DNA of 64,000 nucleotides from Oreocharis arfaki (taxonomy: Eukaryota > Chordata > Aves > Passeriformes > Paramythiidae). Of the stretch, positions 24,740 to 37,570 are shown piece after piece. How positions within the stretch are numbered: the first letter of the stretch is position 1; each line of letters opens with the position of its first letter. The stretch covers positions 795,079-859,078 of the forward strand of contig VZRR01007849.1 in the NCBI GenBank assembly GCA_013398015.1, in the 5' to 3' direction. The notes beneath the pieces were generated by a model. The model was given only the letters and a program-made list of their open reading frames with translations, did no database searches and was not told the DNA's origin. A program made the translations under genes and the position numbers.

Positions 24740-27700
24740 GGCCCATTCCCACGCGGTCCCTGGGATCTCTGTTCGTGTTTAGCTCTGAAACAAGAACATT
24801 TCCCTGTGGCCAGGAGTGCTAAAAAATAATCTTTCTGGGCCTAATATGAGCACCTATCAAAGACTCAATTTCTGTCATTTTGTAAGACATGGGATAAGTG
24901 TGGTAATTGCTGTCTCAGGGCTGGAGCTCCCTTTAGGCTTGCACAAAGATTGAGTAGGTGATAAGAGCCAGAGCTGTGGGCAATTTTACATGGGTGAGTT
25001 TGTGCATACATATCCACTGCTTCAGAGGTAAAGCACTTTGTACTGTATGCATAAAATATGATAATTCCCCAAATGGCAGATTAGAGCAGGAAGAGCACTT
25101 CTTTAATGTTTTTCTACCCTTATATTTTCACAAGAGCTGGATAGAAACATTAGCAGCCGGGAGCTCTTCTGTGCTTGTTGCTGGTGGACGTGCTAGTCTG
25201 CTTTGTGTCTGTACAGGCTTCACAGGTCCCATGGTCTTGGATAAGGGTTGGAGTTGCAGTAGCTTTGGAGCCACAAGGGATGGAGGACAGAAGTGGGCTG
25301 AACAGGAGGAAGGAAAAAGCCAGTGGTGCAGAAGCAGAACACAGCAGGACCCACCAGCAGATGAAGAATAACCACGGGCTTGCTTGCAGACCTTGTTGGG
25401 GCTGTGGATCTGGTGGCAGAGGGGTGCCCTCTGCGCTGCCCCGCTGCTGGCCCTCACGGCTCTGTGCGTCAGCCAGTGGCAGCCAGGTCACCCTTGGGCC
25501 AGAGCTGCACTCTCACTGGGCATCCTCCACGTGCTGGAACAGCCCTGCCAGCCACTCAACTTCCCCCCGTGTGCCTCAGCTCCTGCTGAGCCCAGAGCAA
25601 ACCCAAGAAAAGCATGCAAAAGCATGGGGTGGGCTCAGCCGGGGTCAGGCATGGCAGTGGCAGTGACTGATCTGAGCTCACGTCTCTCTCCCTGTGTTGA
25701 AAAGACTTTATAAACATCTAGAGAAAGGAAGACAGAAGGAGAAGAAATAAATCTGACATGCTTAAAAAAATGAACTATTTAGAGATAGGTTGCAAAATGT
25801 ATTCATTTAAAAACACATGAAATACTTTAATAAATGCAAGGCAGTGTCGTAACTGATTAACTTCTGAAAACCTGAGGTAAAAACTGAGCTATACTTATGA
25901 GGGTACGATGGAGATTTAAGTGAGACATGAAAGAGATGTGTTCTGACTAATACATTGGATTTGCTGTAATTTTATTAAGTCTGGGGCATGCCTGGCAGCG
26001 TGCCTTCCTTCACTTCACTGCTGCATCATAGGAGCACTTGATGCTGTCAGCAGAAGGAAAGGAGCAGGCACCAAGAGCGGATTTTTAAATACATATTATC
26101 ACAGTTTGGCCCAAGGAAAAATGATGGCTTAAAGGAGCTAAAATCAAGCCCAAAGCCCATTTTGCTGTAAAGGCCTGTGCTGCAGTCCTCTTTAAAACAT
26201 GATTTTAGGGTCTCCTCGACTCGTTTCTGGTTGTGCTGAAGCCATTAGGAAAGCCTGTACTGCCACGCTACCTCCCGCACTACGACAGAGGGACTCGGTG
26301 AGAAAACAAAGAAAAAACTGTAATCGGCGTCAAGCCGTAATGAAACTAAATTTTGCCTTAACTGCGTTCAGTTCTTCTGCCACTGCTGTCACATGCCAGA
26401 GGCTTTTGTTCCTAATTGAAAATGATAGCTCCCCGGGTGCTGGGGAGGCATGTGGCAGCCTTTTATTGCCGTGTGGATTATGTGCCCGCTATATTTCACA
26501 CACTGCCTGGAGAAATGCGGCAGATTGTATTGATATGAGGGACCGTCCCTCATTGTGGCTTTTTCTGTCTCTCTTGCATTCTTGGTGCAGCTCATTTCCA
26601 ATTTTATTAGCATCTGGGATGTGGTAGGAAGGCTTCAGTACAAAAATTAGCAGAGGCCTCAGGAAAAAAAATCTCCAATGCTTGGATTACAGAGATGCAC
26701 ACAAGTCTAATTCTGATATTTCAGTAAAGTATAACTGAGGGAAAAAAATTCCCTTGAATTTGTTTGACCACAAAAAAGTTAAAGAAATTTCATTTGTCCT
26801 CAAAAAGGTTAATTTAGTCTATCAAACCAAGGAGATTAATGGAAGTGCAAAACCGAATATCGTTTAGAAACTAAGTCAGCTTTAGAAAGCAAGATAAGGC
26901 TAATGACAAAATAAATCACTTTATAACCATCTACCAGAGTGAGTCATGGCTAATGAGGTACTGGGTGGGTGTCCCTTCCCGAGCTGTGGCCATGCCCCAG
27001 CAAGGGTGGACCAGCAGCTCTTTTGTCCCACCATCACCCACTGGGACTGCATCCTTGCATCCTACCAGGGCTGTGCCGAACAGGGGGCATGCAGTGCCGG
27101 TCATCATCACGGGCTGCAGGGCTGTGAGACCAGCCTGCACTGCTGCCAGCCTCACCAGCACTGAAATCAGCAGGACGCTTCAGTAGAGGGTTCCCCGAGC
27201 GCAGTTTCCTCTGCTCATTGCTGACAAGAGCAGCCTTTTCTGCATGATAAAAGCTTCTCTGCATCTGTGTGAACCTGAAGTAGATGATGAGAAAATTGGC
27301 TGACCTGGGGAGCTCCTCCTCAAGCTGCAGCCATGCCGCCGGTGGCCCTTGCCCACACCCCACCCTACAGTCCACAGAAGGCTTGGGTGCCCACATCTCG
27401 CAGTCCCAATTTTGGACTGAGCCCCCCCAGGGATCACGTGCCTCAGCAGCAGCGACGGCTGTGTCTGGGCTGGTGTCTGAGCCAGCGCTGCCCAGGGGGC
27501 TCAAACACGGACCTGACCTCACCTGCACCCTGCCGCTGCCGGAGCTGGCACAGGGAGGGGACAACAGGGAAGGAGCCATGTTATTGATAGAGGAGCCCCA
27601 TCCCAGCACTCCTGGCGCTGGGCTGAAGTGCTGTGGGTTGCTTCATTCCTTCATGGTCATGCTGAACCTCAAGAGTTGCCTGTCAGTGCTGAGGGGGCAG

Positions 27701-28752
27701 TGGGAGATGCTGCCCCACCAGCTGCTGGAGTATCCAGCCATGTCTAGGGTGGTTTTGCTTCAGGCACCAGCCAGAATTGAGGCAGTGATGTGATTCTCCG
27801 TATCCTTGGGACAACCTCCTGAGCTGCTGGCTCCCCTCCCAGCAGAGTGTCTGACCCCTGGGATGGGGAATGCAGAGGCTGGAAGGTGCCTCGGGCCACT
27901 CACCACCTCTCTGCTTCGTATAAATAAACCAGACACCGCCAGACCTGATCCCCCCCACCCCAGTGGCTCTCCCTGGCTTTCTTGTGCTCCTCTCTCTCAG
28001 CTAATGAGTATTTAGACGAAGCCAAACTGTGTTTTAACAAACTGTCTTAGGCAAAATCTAGCATTAGTTTGGAATGAGTTTACAGAGCAATTTACTGTCC
28101 TATGGTCAGGGTAGATGGATGGAGGTACAATATGGCAATTGCTCTTCATATTAAGCCATGGGATATGATCAAGAATACGTTTTACTGCCTTTAAATCTGA
28201 ATGAGTGCTGCTCTGTTTAATTAAGAGCTCTTCTGTGAGGACTGGAGAATTGAAGGAAGGACGACTTTATTTTTTGCTTCAGTTTCCTTATAGAGTACTT
28301 GTTTCAGCGTCCTCTGACATTAATAGAAAGCTTGGGCATTGGATGGTTTCTTAAATGGATCCTATTTCTGCATCTCCTAACTGGTGGGAGGTCACCAGAG
28401 GAAATTCAGAAGCTGCCAGAATGGCCATGTCCTTCAGACAAGGGAGTCACTCACAGCTCAGACCTCGGGGTGGTTTTCCTCAAGTTCCTGGTGCTACTTT
28501 ACAGCTGATGTCTGAAACTCTTCCAGTGCACCCCGTGCCCTAGTTGCAAACACAGGTAGCTCTGGACCAGCTTAGATGACATCAATCAAGATGGCCTGCA
28601 GCTCAGCAAGAACGCCTGGCTCTTTTCTGATGCTAAAAGAGTGATGGTGATGTGCATTAATAGATGTGCATGTAAATGCATGTATGCACATGTGTGGTTT
28701 ATGTATTATGTGTGTATTTATCACAGTGGTGGAGGCAAAGCCTGTCACGTGC
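24740..28752. other. Intergenic, partly GC-rich
   Basis: GC-rich blocks near 25.38-25.68 and 27.29-27.80 kb carry long but overlapping open frames on both strands, typical of GC-rich non-coding bird DNA. Between them, about 26200-26540 is AT-richer but retains CpGs and reads like a conserved non-coding element. No exon or RNA gene is supported. Confidence 0.5.
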
Positions 28753-28880
28753 TCACAGAATGTTCACAGAATAAGCCAAGTTGGAAGGGACCCATAAGAA
28801 TCATTGAGTCCAACTCCAGGCCCTGCACAGGACACCCCAAGAGTCACACCCTGGGTTCAACTTGTGGAGCAATGACCACT
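28753..28880 (-). mobile_element. CR1 LINE 3' fragment (minus orientation)
   Basis: The + strand reads TCACAGAATGTTCACAGAAT, then AAGTTGGAAGGGACCCATAA, GAGTCCAACTCCAGGCCCTG and CACAGGACACCCCAAGAGTC. This is the reverse complement of a CR1 3' end with its terminal repeats at the low-coordinate side. Confidence 0.9.
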
Positions 28881-31800
28881 GTCTGTCCCTCATCTTGGCT
28901 GCTCCCAAGAGCTGCAGGTTGTCAGCCACGTCACCAAAGCCTTTGGAAAATCACCTGCTGTGCTTTCTAACAGCAGTAAGTCAAACAAGTGTTCTGAAAT
29001 TGGTCGAATTTGCAAAACTCCCCGTAGTCCTTCTTCTCCCGTGGTTCAGTGAGTCCCTTTCAAGGGATGCCCTGGCTGGTCCCTGAAGGTCTCTGTCACA
29101 GTGACAGTGGGGGAAACTAAAATCCTGGCTACCCCCTCCTAAATGGGGCTACAGTCACAACTCACTGATTTCCCTTTTTACAAATCCAGCTTATCATGGC
29201 TTTTCCTGTTGTATCCACTTACATTCAAGTGTCCTTTTATTCATAGATTTGTGTGAGTTATTTGGCTGGTCTACATCAAGTGGTCTACAGGCCCAACAAT
29301 TTATACGCACCCAACTTGTGTCACTTTCACAGATCTATTGCTTTTTTCCTGCCTTGCAGAGATTCATGCTCATTTTTCTGTATGAGACATATTTAAATTG
29401 GAAAATAAAAATGACACATTAATCCTTTCCTTCCTTTGCCTTACAGATGAGCAAAACTCTTGGAGTAAACTCAAGCCTGTTTCTTAATTTATGGAGAAAT
29501 GCAGAAGTCTAAATCAAGCTCTGAGAAGATTAGATTACGAACTTGGAGTGGAAAAACTTCAGGGAGACCAGTTCTGCGAGCTGCTGAGAGCTTCAAGTTA
29601 TTGAACCCCCTGAGCTGCTATGGACACCTCTTCCCTCCTAGGACAAGACAGAGGAAAACTATTTCCCTGTGGAAAATGCCACATGGTACAGACTCCAGCA
29701 CGGGCTCTGCTGTGGATGCCGGCCCTGCGCGCTGCCCATGTGGTGCAGTGCCCTGGCAGCGCAGAACTTTGTGCAGGAACGCTGTGCTGAGCAGGTCTGA
29801 AAGTTGTGATTTCTGCAGTGACTTTGTTTTTACAACCAACTGGCACAAAAGCTACTGCACATCCAGCGTGGGGCATCCAGCATGAGAGGTAACCTCAGCA
29901 CATGGTGGTATCTCAGGAAGCAGCTGGTCGTGGTTGCATTTCGCTTTTTCAGCTGTGTCCAGTAACCATTCCTGTGTAAGAGCATTGGAGATACCTGAGC
30001 AGTGCTGGCGTGTATAAGCCTGGTATTCTAACAAGAGAAATAGGCCATGAGTGCAGCAAATGTTTTTCTGCCCCTTCGAGGCACAGCAGTGTGTTTCATC
30101 AGAGGAGAACAAGCTGGGAGCAACAGACATAACAGGATTAAAATGATGGCTGCTCTGTCATTTTCCACGCTAACCTGGGTGCCTGAGAATTGCTGAAATA
30201 TGGTTGAAATGCCACCGCACTGCATCTTGTTTAAAAAAGTGATTTGTTGAAAGAAAATCCACGCCAAATAACTGAATCTGCTCCATTAAAATAATATGTA
30301 AACACTGGCCCCACGGTTTAACCATCACACATTTTGATAGCCTTTAGGAACTGAAAGGCAATTCTCTCCCCCCTCTGCATTATTATATAACCTCATCAGA
30401 AGATAAACAGCATCCTTACCCCCAAACATTTTGCAATTTGCATTTAGATTGTTTGGTGCCAATGTTCAGGATAAGATACTTCCTAGCTCTGTCAAACAAA
30501 ACCTGATTGTCATTTAGCAGAGTGGCAGTCAATTTGTGTTTCCATTAACACAGATCCCAGACAATTATCTGGGGAGGGGAGAGGGAGAAACCTTAACAAA
30601 TTGCCCTCCTGCCTTCAAGGCTGATTTTCCAGTGGGCAGCTGTATGGCAAATTCGACATACCCATGAGGGAGAGAAAGGGAATGCCTTTCTGCTGTTGCT
30701 GGGGAGAAGGGTGTGGGGGCAGCTCCCAGACCCCTGGGCTGTGCAGCATCACGCATGAGAGCCAAGTGCCTTGTGGAGGCAGCAGTGATGTGGGGCAGGG
30801 TCACCACCCCTGGGCCAGGGATGTGTCAGACTTTGACTCCCAGCCTGAGTCAGTGGCAGAGCCAGGGATCCCAGTGGGTTTCCTTGGGCATGTGTCCACT
30901 CAGCAACTGGAGATGTGCTGTCAGGCACTGCCCTGTCTCCAGTCCCCTGGGCTGTGCCTGGCCATCCTTGGGGACCCTGGCCCTTAAGCACTCATTGTGG
31001 TCCTCCTTGGCCAGGTGGGATGGCAGAGGACATACCCTCCTGGTGATGGGATTGCCCTCCACTCCTGCCACGCACACTCCACAGCTGCACTCCTGGGGCC
31101 GGCCGGGGGGGTTGCACACACTGACAGGACTGACAGCAGCTCTACCAAGCCCTTGTGTGGATGCAGAACACAAATGTAATATGCCTTCCTTCTCTGACAG
31201 TAAGTTGAAGACACTTCTCCCTTCCCTCCTGTCTTAATGACTTCACTTTTTCTAGGCCTCCTTACTTAGCTGTGCTCCCCATCACTCCTGTGCTCCCCAT
31301 GAGGACTCCATGCATGACAGCAACCTCTCCACCAAAGGCAGCTCCCCCATCACTCACCCTTGTCGTTTGCTGCAGCGCACCACGGACGGCATTGTCCGAC
31401 CCAAGGTTTCCCCAGGCAAGGCATTTCCCCCAAGGACACTTGCCCCTAACTAAAAAGCCAGTCCTCTCCTCTCCAGTGTCCTCTCTGACAGGGGTGGGCA
31501 GGCAGCACAAGTGCAGCCCTGCTCCCCAGCAGTGCTCCTTGCTCATGGGCTTTTCTGCACACACTTGTGTGTGTCACACAGGAGGTCACAAAGCTAATAA
31601 TCCCGTGTGCAAGATCATTCCTGTTGCCTTTGCAAAAATACTGTGTTGCATCTTGGCTGGTGAAAAAGAGCCATTTGTGTTGGAAACAGCTTTGAGTGAC
31701 TCCCTGGCCAAGTCAGCAGGATGCAGGCTGTCTTGCCCTGGGGCTGCTGGGGTCTCCTTAGGGAGCAGAAAAGAGACCCAAGTAGAGGTGGGCTCACCGG

Positions 31801-33490
31801 CAGCTGAGCTATACTGTAAACGTGGGGGGCTCACACAGGCTGTCTGGCATGTTCTGCAAGGGGACCACCCTGGTACAAGCTCTCTGGTGTCCTGGCTTGT
31901 GGCCCCTTTGCAGCACAGTGAGGCAGGTGGTGCTGCTTGGTGACTGAGAAAAATCAAGTGGTTTTCTGAAGGGAGGAGAGACACCCATGCCCCAGCGATT
32001 GGAAATACATCTGTGGCCACTTGAAAAGTTATTTTTGCTACATGAAAGGCTGGGGTGTGAAGACAGGGCCTTCTCCAGACTGTATCACCTCTTGGCTTCC
32101 CTTCCAGTACAGCTCATTTATTTGATTTGGCACCAACTAACCAAGACATGTAGCTGCCAGGTTCACCATGTATAAGGAGCTGCTGATGTCAGGAAGAGCT
32201 TTTGGCTGCAGGAAAGCCCTGCAGATGTTGTCCAGGTGGTTCTGCTCTCCATGAACATTTAGGAACAGTCAAACCATGTAACAATTTTACAATGATTATT
32301 TTTCTTTCAAAACATGGCCTAAATTTCTATCAGGCACTGGAGCAGAAGCACGGGGCAGCATGTGGTACAAAGGCTGGGTGAGGTATGCGGTATGTGCTGG
32401 CAGCAGGGGACTGAGGAATGCCAGAGGAACAGGACCTGGAGAAGTGTGGAGGGGACTGGCACTCCAGACCAGCTTGGAAGTAGCTGGCAGGCTCCTCTGC
32501 ACAGCATTTTGCACCACACTGCTTGTCAGGCAGGGCAGCCAGCAAGGCCTAGCCAAGGGACAGTTGTTGCCTGCCCACGTTTAAATTCTGGTTGTTCCCA
32601 CGTTTCAGAATTTTGACTCAGGATCCAGCTGAGGCAAACAGAGACTCATGTCACCTGCCATGCAGATGACCTGGTGAGTAAGCTATGCCTCACTCCTCCC
32701 TGCCCTATGTGCTCCCAAACTGTGCAAAGAATCACCACCTGTGGGTGCCTTTCCCAGAGGTGTCTCCCAGCCAAATCAAGGCAAACACATCCAGACCCAC
32801 TCATGGACTCATGTTCCTTCTCCAGATGCTCTGCACTGTGCTGCTGAATGGGAATCCCAGGCCTTGTCCAAAAATGGGCTCACACCCCTCAGCTGAGTTA
32901 AGGGGCATTCAGTTGCCCAGGGTACAACCTGCTCCTTCCTCTCTCCCAGTTCCTTGGCTGTACATTGCCTGGAGGACACATGGACCCTACCAGCACCACA
33001 CCCAAGCCTACCCAGGGCAGGAGGAAAGGGGCCTTCCTCTGCCTACAAACCTGCTCCACCCTGTGACCTCAGAGCACCCCTGAGGTGCCCATTAACACTA
33101 TTAGAGGCTGCTCTTTTCCTTGCAAATTTTCTGCTCCCACATCCCCTCCTAGCCTCTCTTCCACAGCCTTACACTTGCCACCTTGCTCCCTCTTCCTGGC
33201 CTGTCCCCACTGTTTCCCTGGACCTACACACCTCTTCTCCACAGGTAAGTTGTTAACTTCTCAAGAGTCTAAAGAAATCCCAGACGTGCCAAAGGAAGAA
33301 CCAAAGATTCTGACTCCTGTTCAGGCATCTCTTACCCCTAACAGGTTTGTATTTACGTGGGAATAACTACAGGGTTTGCAGAGGAGTCTTCCCTGTTTTC
33401 TTTGCAAACCTCAGAGCCACTTACACTGCTTGTTCACCTTGTTGTCTATTAGAGAGAGGGAAACCTCAGTCAAGTTGCCTTAATACTTAT
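28881..33490. other. Intergenic, GC-rich 30.7-33.2 kb
   Basis: No supported gene. About 30225-30580 is an AT-rich candidate conserved non-coding element. From about 30.66 to 33.2 kb the sequence is GC- and CT-rich. Open frames reach about 220 residues there, but they overlap frames of similar length on the other strand and lack domains. Confidence 0.5.
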
Positions 33491-36400
33491 TTTATTTAAA
33501 GAATCAGAAACACAGTCATTGTAGTTCATTTGTACTCATATCTGCCAACACTTCCTAAACCACGTTAACATTCATGTATAACAAAAACATTTTCTGAGCT
33601 GTGCAAAGTTCAAAGCAATTGTTCAATTACTTGAACCCATTTCTAGAAGAACCAACCTGGCATTTTACAAACTGAGGCCCCCAGAACGAATCTTTTCTTT
33701 TCCCTGCCCTGTTGCAGGAGATGGAGATGCACTCTCCTCCCCCTTTTCCTGGCATGACAGGTAAAAACTCGACCACAGTATGAGTCAAACCTCTCTCAGT
33801 CCAGGACTTTCTGAATGGCACTGGGTCATGTTTTTGTATCACTGGGCTGTATTAAGTTCACCTTAATACTTGTGCTCCTGGCATGGAAGTGATTTGTCCA
33901 AGAAGATTACTCAGTAACCCAAACTGTGATGAAAAGCAATAAAGAGGGCCCAGAAACAGCTGCTATCAAAATAGAACACCTCCCCACCCCCTCCCCCCCA
34001 TATTTTTCTTAGCAGAAGGTATGACTGGAAGGGCTGTCAACCATTTAAAAAACCATCATCCTCCTTGCAAAATATATTTTAAAGCACTGATTTAATGATA
34101 TGACATCTGCATGTTTTCCTTGATACTCTCACACACCAACTTTTGTCCTCTTAGAGTTAAGCATAAAAAGGTGGAAATCTGGAACCATTTTAGATCTGGC
34201 TAAATAGAATAGGCAGCATGCAAGTTGTCATCCTGTTTCTTTTTTCTGACTGTAGTAAATACACCATGGAACAGAATTTTAAGAGCATTTTAACCACTGT
34301 AAGTTGTCAGAAAAAATCTCATCTCTGACAGATCTAACCCAGAATTTTTATTGGAATCAATAACACACATTTTGGCATTGCTGACTGCCTAACTGTGCAG
34401 TTTCCTGTTTGATGTGCAGTGACACCAGTTCTGACCTGGACCAAATAAGTGGAACAGATATGGCTCTAATCTCAAGCAAGTCTTTCCAGAAGACGTTTCT
34501 TCAGTCTCTTATTGGTTATAAAAATGCAATTTCCTCTCAACAGTAACTAAATTTTTAGTGACTGACTCATTACAATCTGGAATATCAACAAATGTGGCAA
34601 CATCAAGTATAAAAAGAAACACCCTGAAAGTGATGCCTCCCAGTTTGAAGGTGCTATACTTGGCCATGAACTGTGTTTCTGGAATCGGTTTGTTAACATG
34701 TGACAGCAAGAAGAACTTATTTTACAGAGAACAAAGTCACAGAGCTGAACTTAGATAGGAATGCTCACTTACATGGGTTTTGATATGTACTAGTACACAC
34801 AGCTTGAATGAAAACAAAACTTACACCTTCGCATATGAAATACTGGTAACGCAGTGATGATGTTCACCCACCGGGCCTCATTGTTTTAATAAGATCATCT
34901 CCAGGTTACAGTACCTCTGACACGCTTTTAAACACCCACCACATGTGGGCTTTGGCAAACAGCCAGCTGCTGTCAGAGGCAAGGTATGGATACAGCTATG
35001 AAAAGCCTTTCGACACAATTCACTCCTCAAGAGCTGATGTCTTTTTAAACACTCTCAACAATTGCATTATGACTTTTTTTTTCTCATTCTTTTCCATACA
35101 AATGACTGGCTAAACTCACCTTACATTTATTGCACCTTTAAGTCCCTGGTAGATGGAAGCTTATATTGCCTGATACAGTTTGTATTGTAGCTTGACGACG
35201 TTAAGAAATCCAGCAGTCTCCAGAACTGTACATTTCTACAGTAAGAAATCACATTTCCATAACACTAATTACTGCTGTCGCAGATCAGCTCTCGTCTCCG
35301 TCATCCAATGACAGAGGAAAACTCCACGGTCCCTGCGTGTGCTAGAACCTGCAGTGTTCTTCTTATTGCCATGAAAAAGTCAATTAAAATGACTCCTCTG
35401 GGAATTACTTCCAATTCTGGAGTCATTATCACTCTCCAGACAGAACGCTGTGCTTCAGCATGGATCTTCAGCCACTCTAAATATGTAGGAGAGAGCAAGC
35501 ACGTGTGTGTTGCACAGGCAGCTCCCCCAGGTATATTTATCGGTGACCATGCAGCTTTTTCTCTTTTCCTCTACGAAGCAAGAACAAGCAGTCTGATCTC
35601 AATCTTCCAGTACGTTTCTAATTTTGTATGTTGAATGCAAATCTTGTTGCAGCCTCTCTGTTTAACCAAATCTTTTAACAATTAAAAAAAATAGCACCAG
35701 ATGTATGAAAAAGAGGAAATGTCTGATCTAGTAGGAATATATATAAAGTAGAGCAATTCTTACAGTAAAAAGGTACGTTGTACAAAAAAGCAATGGAAAG
35801 TGATACCGAAGGACAAAAATCCATGCTGCATATAATACGGGCAGAAGACAGGCAAAAGGGATTCTGCTCAAATAACCACAGTTTAATGGTGGAGCCATAC
35901 TTCCTCCAGGACCTCCCTGGCAGCAGTGCCAGGACACGGGGTGGTGTGGGGCTCTGAGTACTAACACACTCACTGACAAACCTGCGCAGCATATCTTTGA
36001 GGTATATAGAAAGCATGACATTAACATTTTGGACTCCTCATTCTTACTTGCACAATGATGCACTGATTTTTAACAGAGGTTTTCTCCACCCTCCCTTCTT
36101 CTTCCCTTGGTAAAAACAAAATCCCAGTTTAAGAGCTTCCTAGCACACCTCTTTGAACTCTCAAATCCATCTTGCATAGGCCAGTAATAAGAACACTGCA
36201 GCTCTGACAAATAAGTTACAGCAATATAACAGCTTTCCTCTTAATTTTTTTTAAAGATATCTTCTCTATAATTTACACAAAAGGTTAACAGCCAGAGTTC
36301 AGGTTACTACAGTCCAGATGGGCATCCTTTCAGTCTGTGATTCCAGGTGGAAGGCACTACTTCAACATACCACTGTATGCACCGCACACGGTCTCGGGAG

Positions 36401-36565
36401 CACAGTGGGGCACTGTGTCTCCAGAGCTGCAGACTGAAGGGCCTGGGGGAAGTCTTTGGAAATAAAAATGGCAGTGGTTATCAGTCCAGTTTCTCTTCGT
36501 TGTCTCTTCTTGTGCTATGCAGTTTCCCCTGAAAGCTCCTCAGTTGAGAGAGCGGCGATTCGTCC
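33491..36565 (-). other. SH3RF3: SH3RF3 3' UTR and downstream flank (extent uncertain)
   Basis: Sequence immediately after the SH3RF3 stop codon on the minus strand. No coding exon was recognised. Minus-strand AATAAA candidates (TTTATT on +) occur at 35126-35131, 34347-34352 and 33491-33496. The UTR end is therefore unresolved; the interval is bounded by the farthest candidate. Confidence 0.4.
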
Positions 36566-36734
36566 TCAGAAGCTCTCGACAAAGCTCCCCGGGAAGAGGC
36601 CCGTCCTGCCGTTCCTCTGCAACGTCCCTTTGTACCAGCCGTCCTCCCGCTTCTTGTGCACAAACACAATGTCACCTTCCTTCAGTTCGATCTCCGCCTC
36701 GCTCTGCGGTGGGTATGGGACCACAACGCGGTAC
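36566..36734 (-). CDS. SH3RF3: SH3RF3 terminal exon: last SH3 domain
   Basis: After the acceptor CTCCAAAG (AG at 36736-36735) the exon reads RYRVVVPYPPQSEAEIELKE, then GDIVFVHKKREDGWYKGTLQ, then RNGRTGLFPGSFVESF, and TGA at 36568-36566. This is a complete SH3 domain with the acidic RT loop (SEAEIELKEGD), the ligand-binding tryptophan in EDGWYKG, and the GLFPGSFV end. It is the C-terminal SH3 of the POSH family, RING E3 ubiquitin ligases that scaffold Rac/JNK signalling. The ending SFVESF fits SH3RF3 better than SH3RF1, which as I recall ends SFVENI. The exon starts in phase 2 and completes the arginine codon begun by the exon at 48114-48451. Confidence 0.95.
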
Positions 36735-37116
36735 CTTTGGAGAAAAAAGTGCAAAGACTTGGTTAGTCTGCACCCGATGGGAGCAGCGGGCCACCAGTAC
36801 CACAGATCTTAGGAAAAACTTTTGGAAATACCAGTAAGTTACATTTTCGCACACTGGTTGTATGCAACGCAGCTACATTTTCTACTAAAACTGAGTAAGA
36901 TGGAAATTTCTGGCCAGCTTGGCTGGAGAAATGACCAGGAGGTACTCTGGAGCCAGTCCATGAAAGCAGGAACGTGTTGTCAAATGGATGGACCACTCAT
37001 GGTGTCCCTGCTCCCAGCTGTGTGCTGAGCCTGTGCCAGGACTTGGCTGCTTTATCCTAGTGCTGCATCTCTGCTGTAACATGTCGTATTCAGCTCTGTA
37101 TCTGCTCCACCCGAAC

Positions 37117-37570
37117 ATCATAGCATCACAGAATGGTAGGACAGTTTGGGCTGGAAGGGACTTTATTGGTCATCTAGTTCAACCCCTCTGCCAGGGGCAG
37201 GGACATTTTCAACTCAAGCAGGTTGCTCAGAGCCTGTGTGTCAACTGCCTAAGTCAGCTTGGTGTCATCTGCAAACTTCCTGAGGGTGCCCTCAATCCCA
37301 CCACCTATGTTATTGATGAAGATATTGAACAGCACTGGTCCCACTGTGGACCCCTGGGGGACACCACTTGTCACCAATGCCCATTGGGGCATTGAGCCAT
37401 TGACCACTACCCTCTGGATGTGACTGTTCAACCACTTCCTTATCCTCCAAACAGTCCACCCATGAAATCCATCCTTCTCCAATGTGGAGAGAGATGTTGT
37501 GAGGGACCATGTCAAAGACCTTACAGACGTCCAGATATATGATACACTCTCTTCCCTTGTCCACTGATGA
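37117..37570 (-). mobile_element. CR1 LINE fragment with reverse-transcriptase remnant
   Basis: The 3' tip is at the low-coordinate side (ATCACAGAATGG, then GGGCTGGAAGGGACTTTATT on +). Minus-strand translation gives two frames of the CR1 reverse transcriptase. One has IYLDVCKVFDMVPHNIS, matching motif A around the catalytic aspartate. The other has VTSGVPQGSTVGPVLFNIFI, then RKFADDTKL, matching motifs B and C. The frame change and the jump from RT straight to the 3' end show indels and an internal deletion. It lies in an SH3RF3 intron in the same orientation as that gene. Confidence 0.93.

Noticed and set aside
27034..27609. A 191-residue minus-strand open frame with an overlapping 169-residue plus frame
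   Set aside because: Both sit in a GC-rich block and lack any motif; two long antisense frames over the same bases argue for composition, not coding.
31272..31943. A 223-residue open frame on +, the longest uninterrupted by gaps
   Set aside because: It opens with a GTG rather than an ATG, is low-complexity and P/S/A-rich, overlaps frames on the opposite strand, and has no recognisable domain or splice context. Chance frame in GC-rich DNA.
36735..36754. Upstream methionine (MHFFLQ) before the last SH3 domain as a start codon
   Set aside because: It lies in the intron's pyrimidine tract; the exon begins at the splice acceptor and joins in phase to the linker exon.
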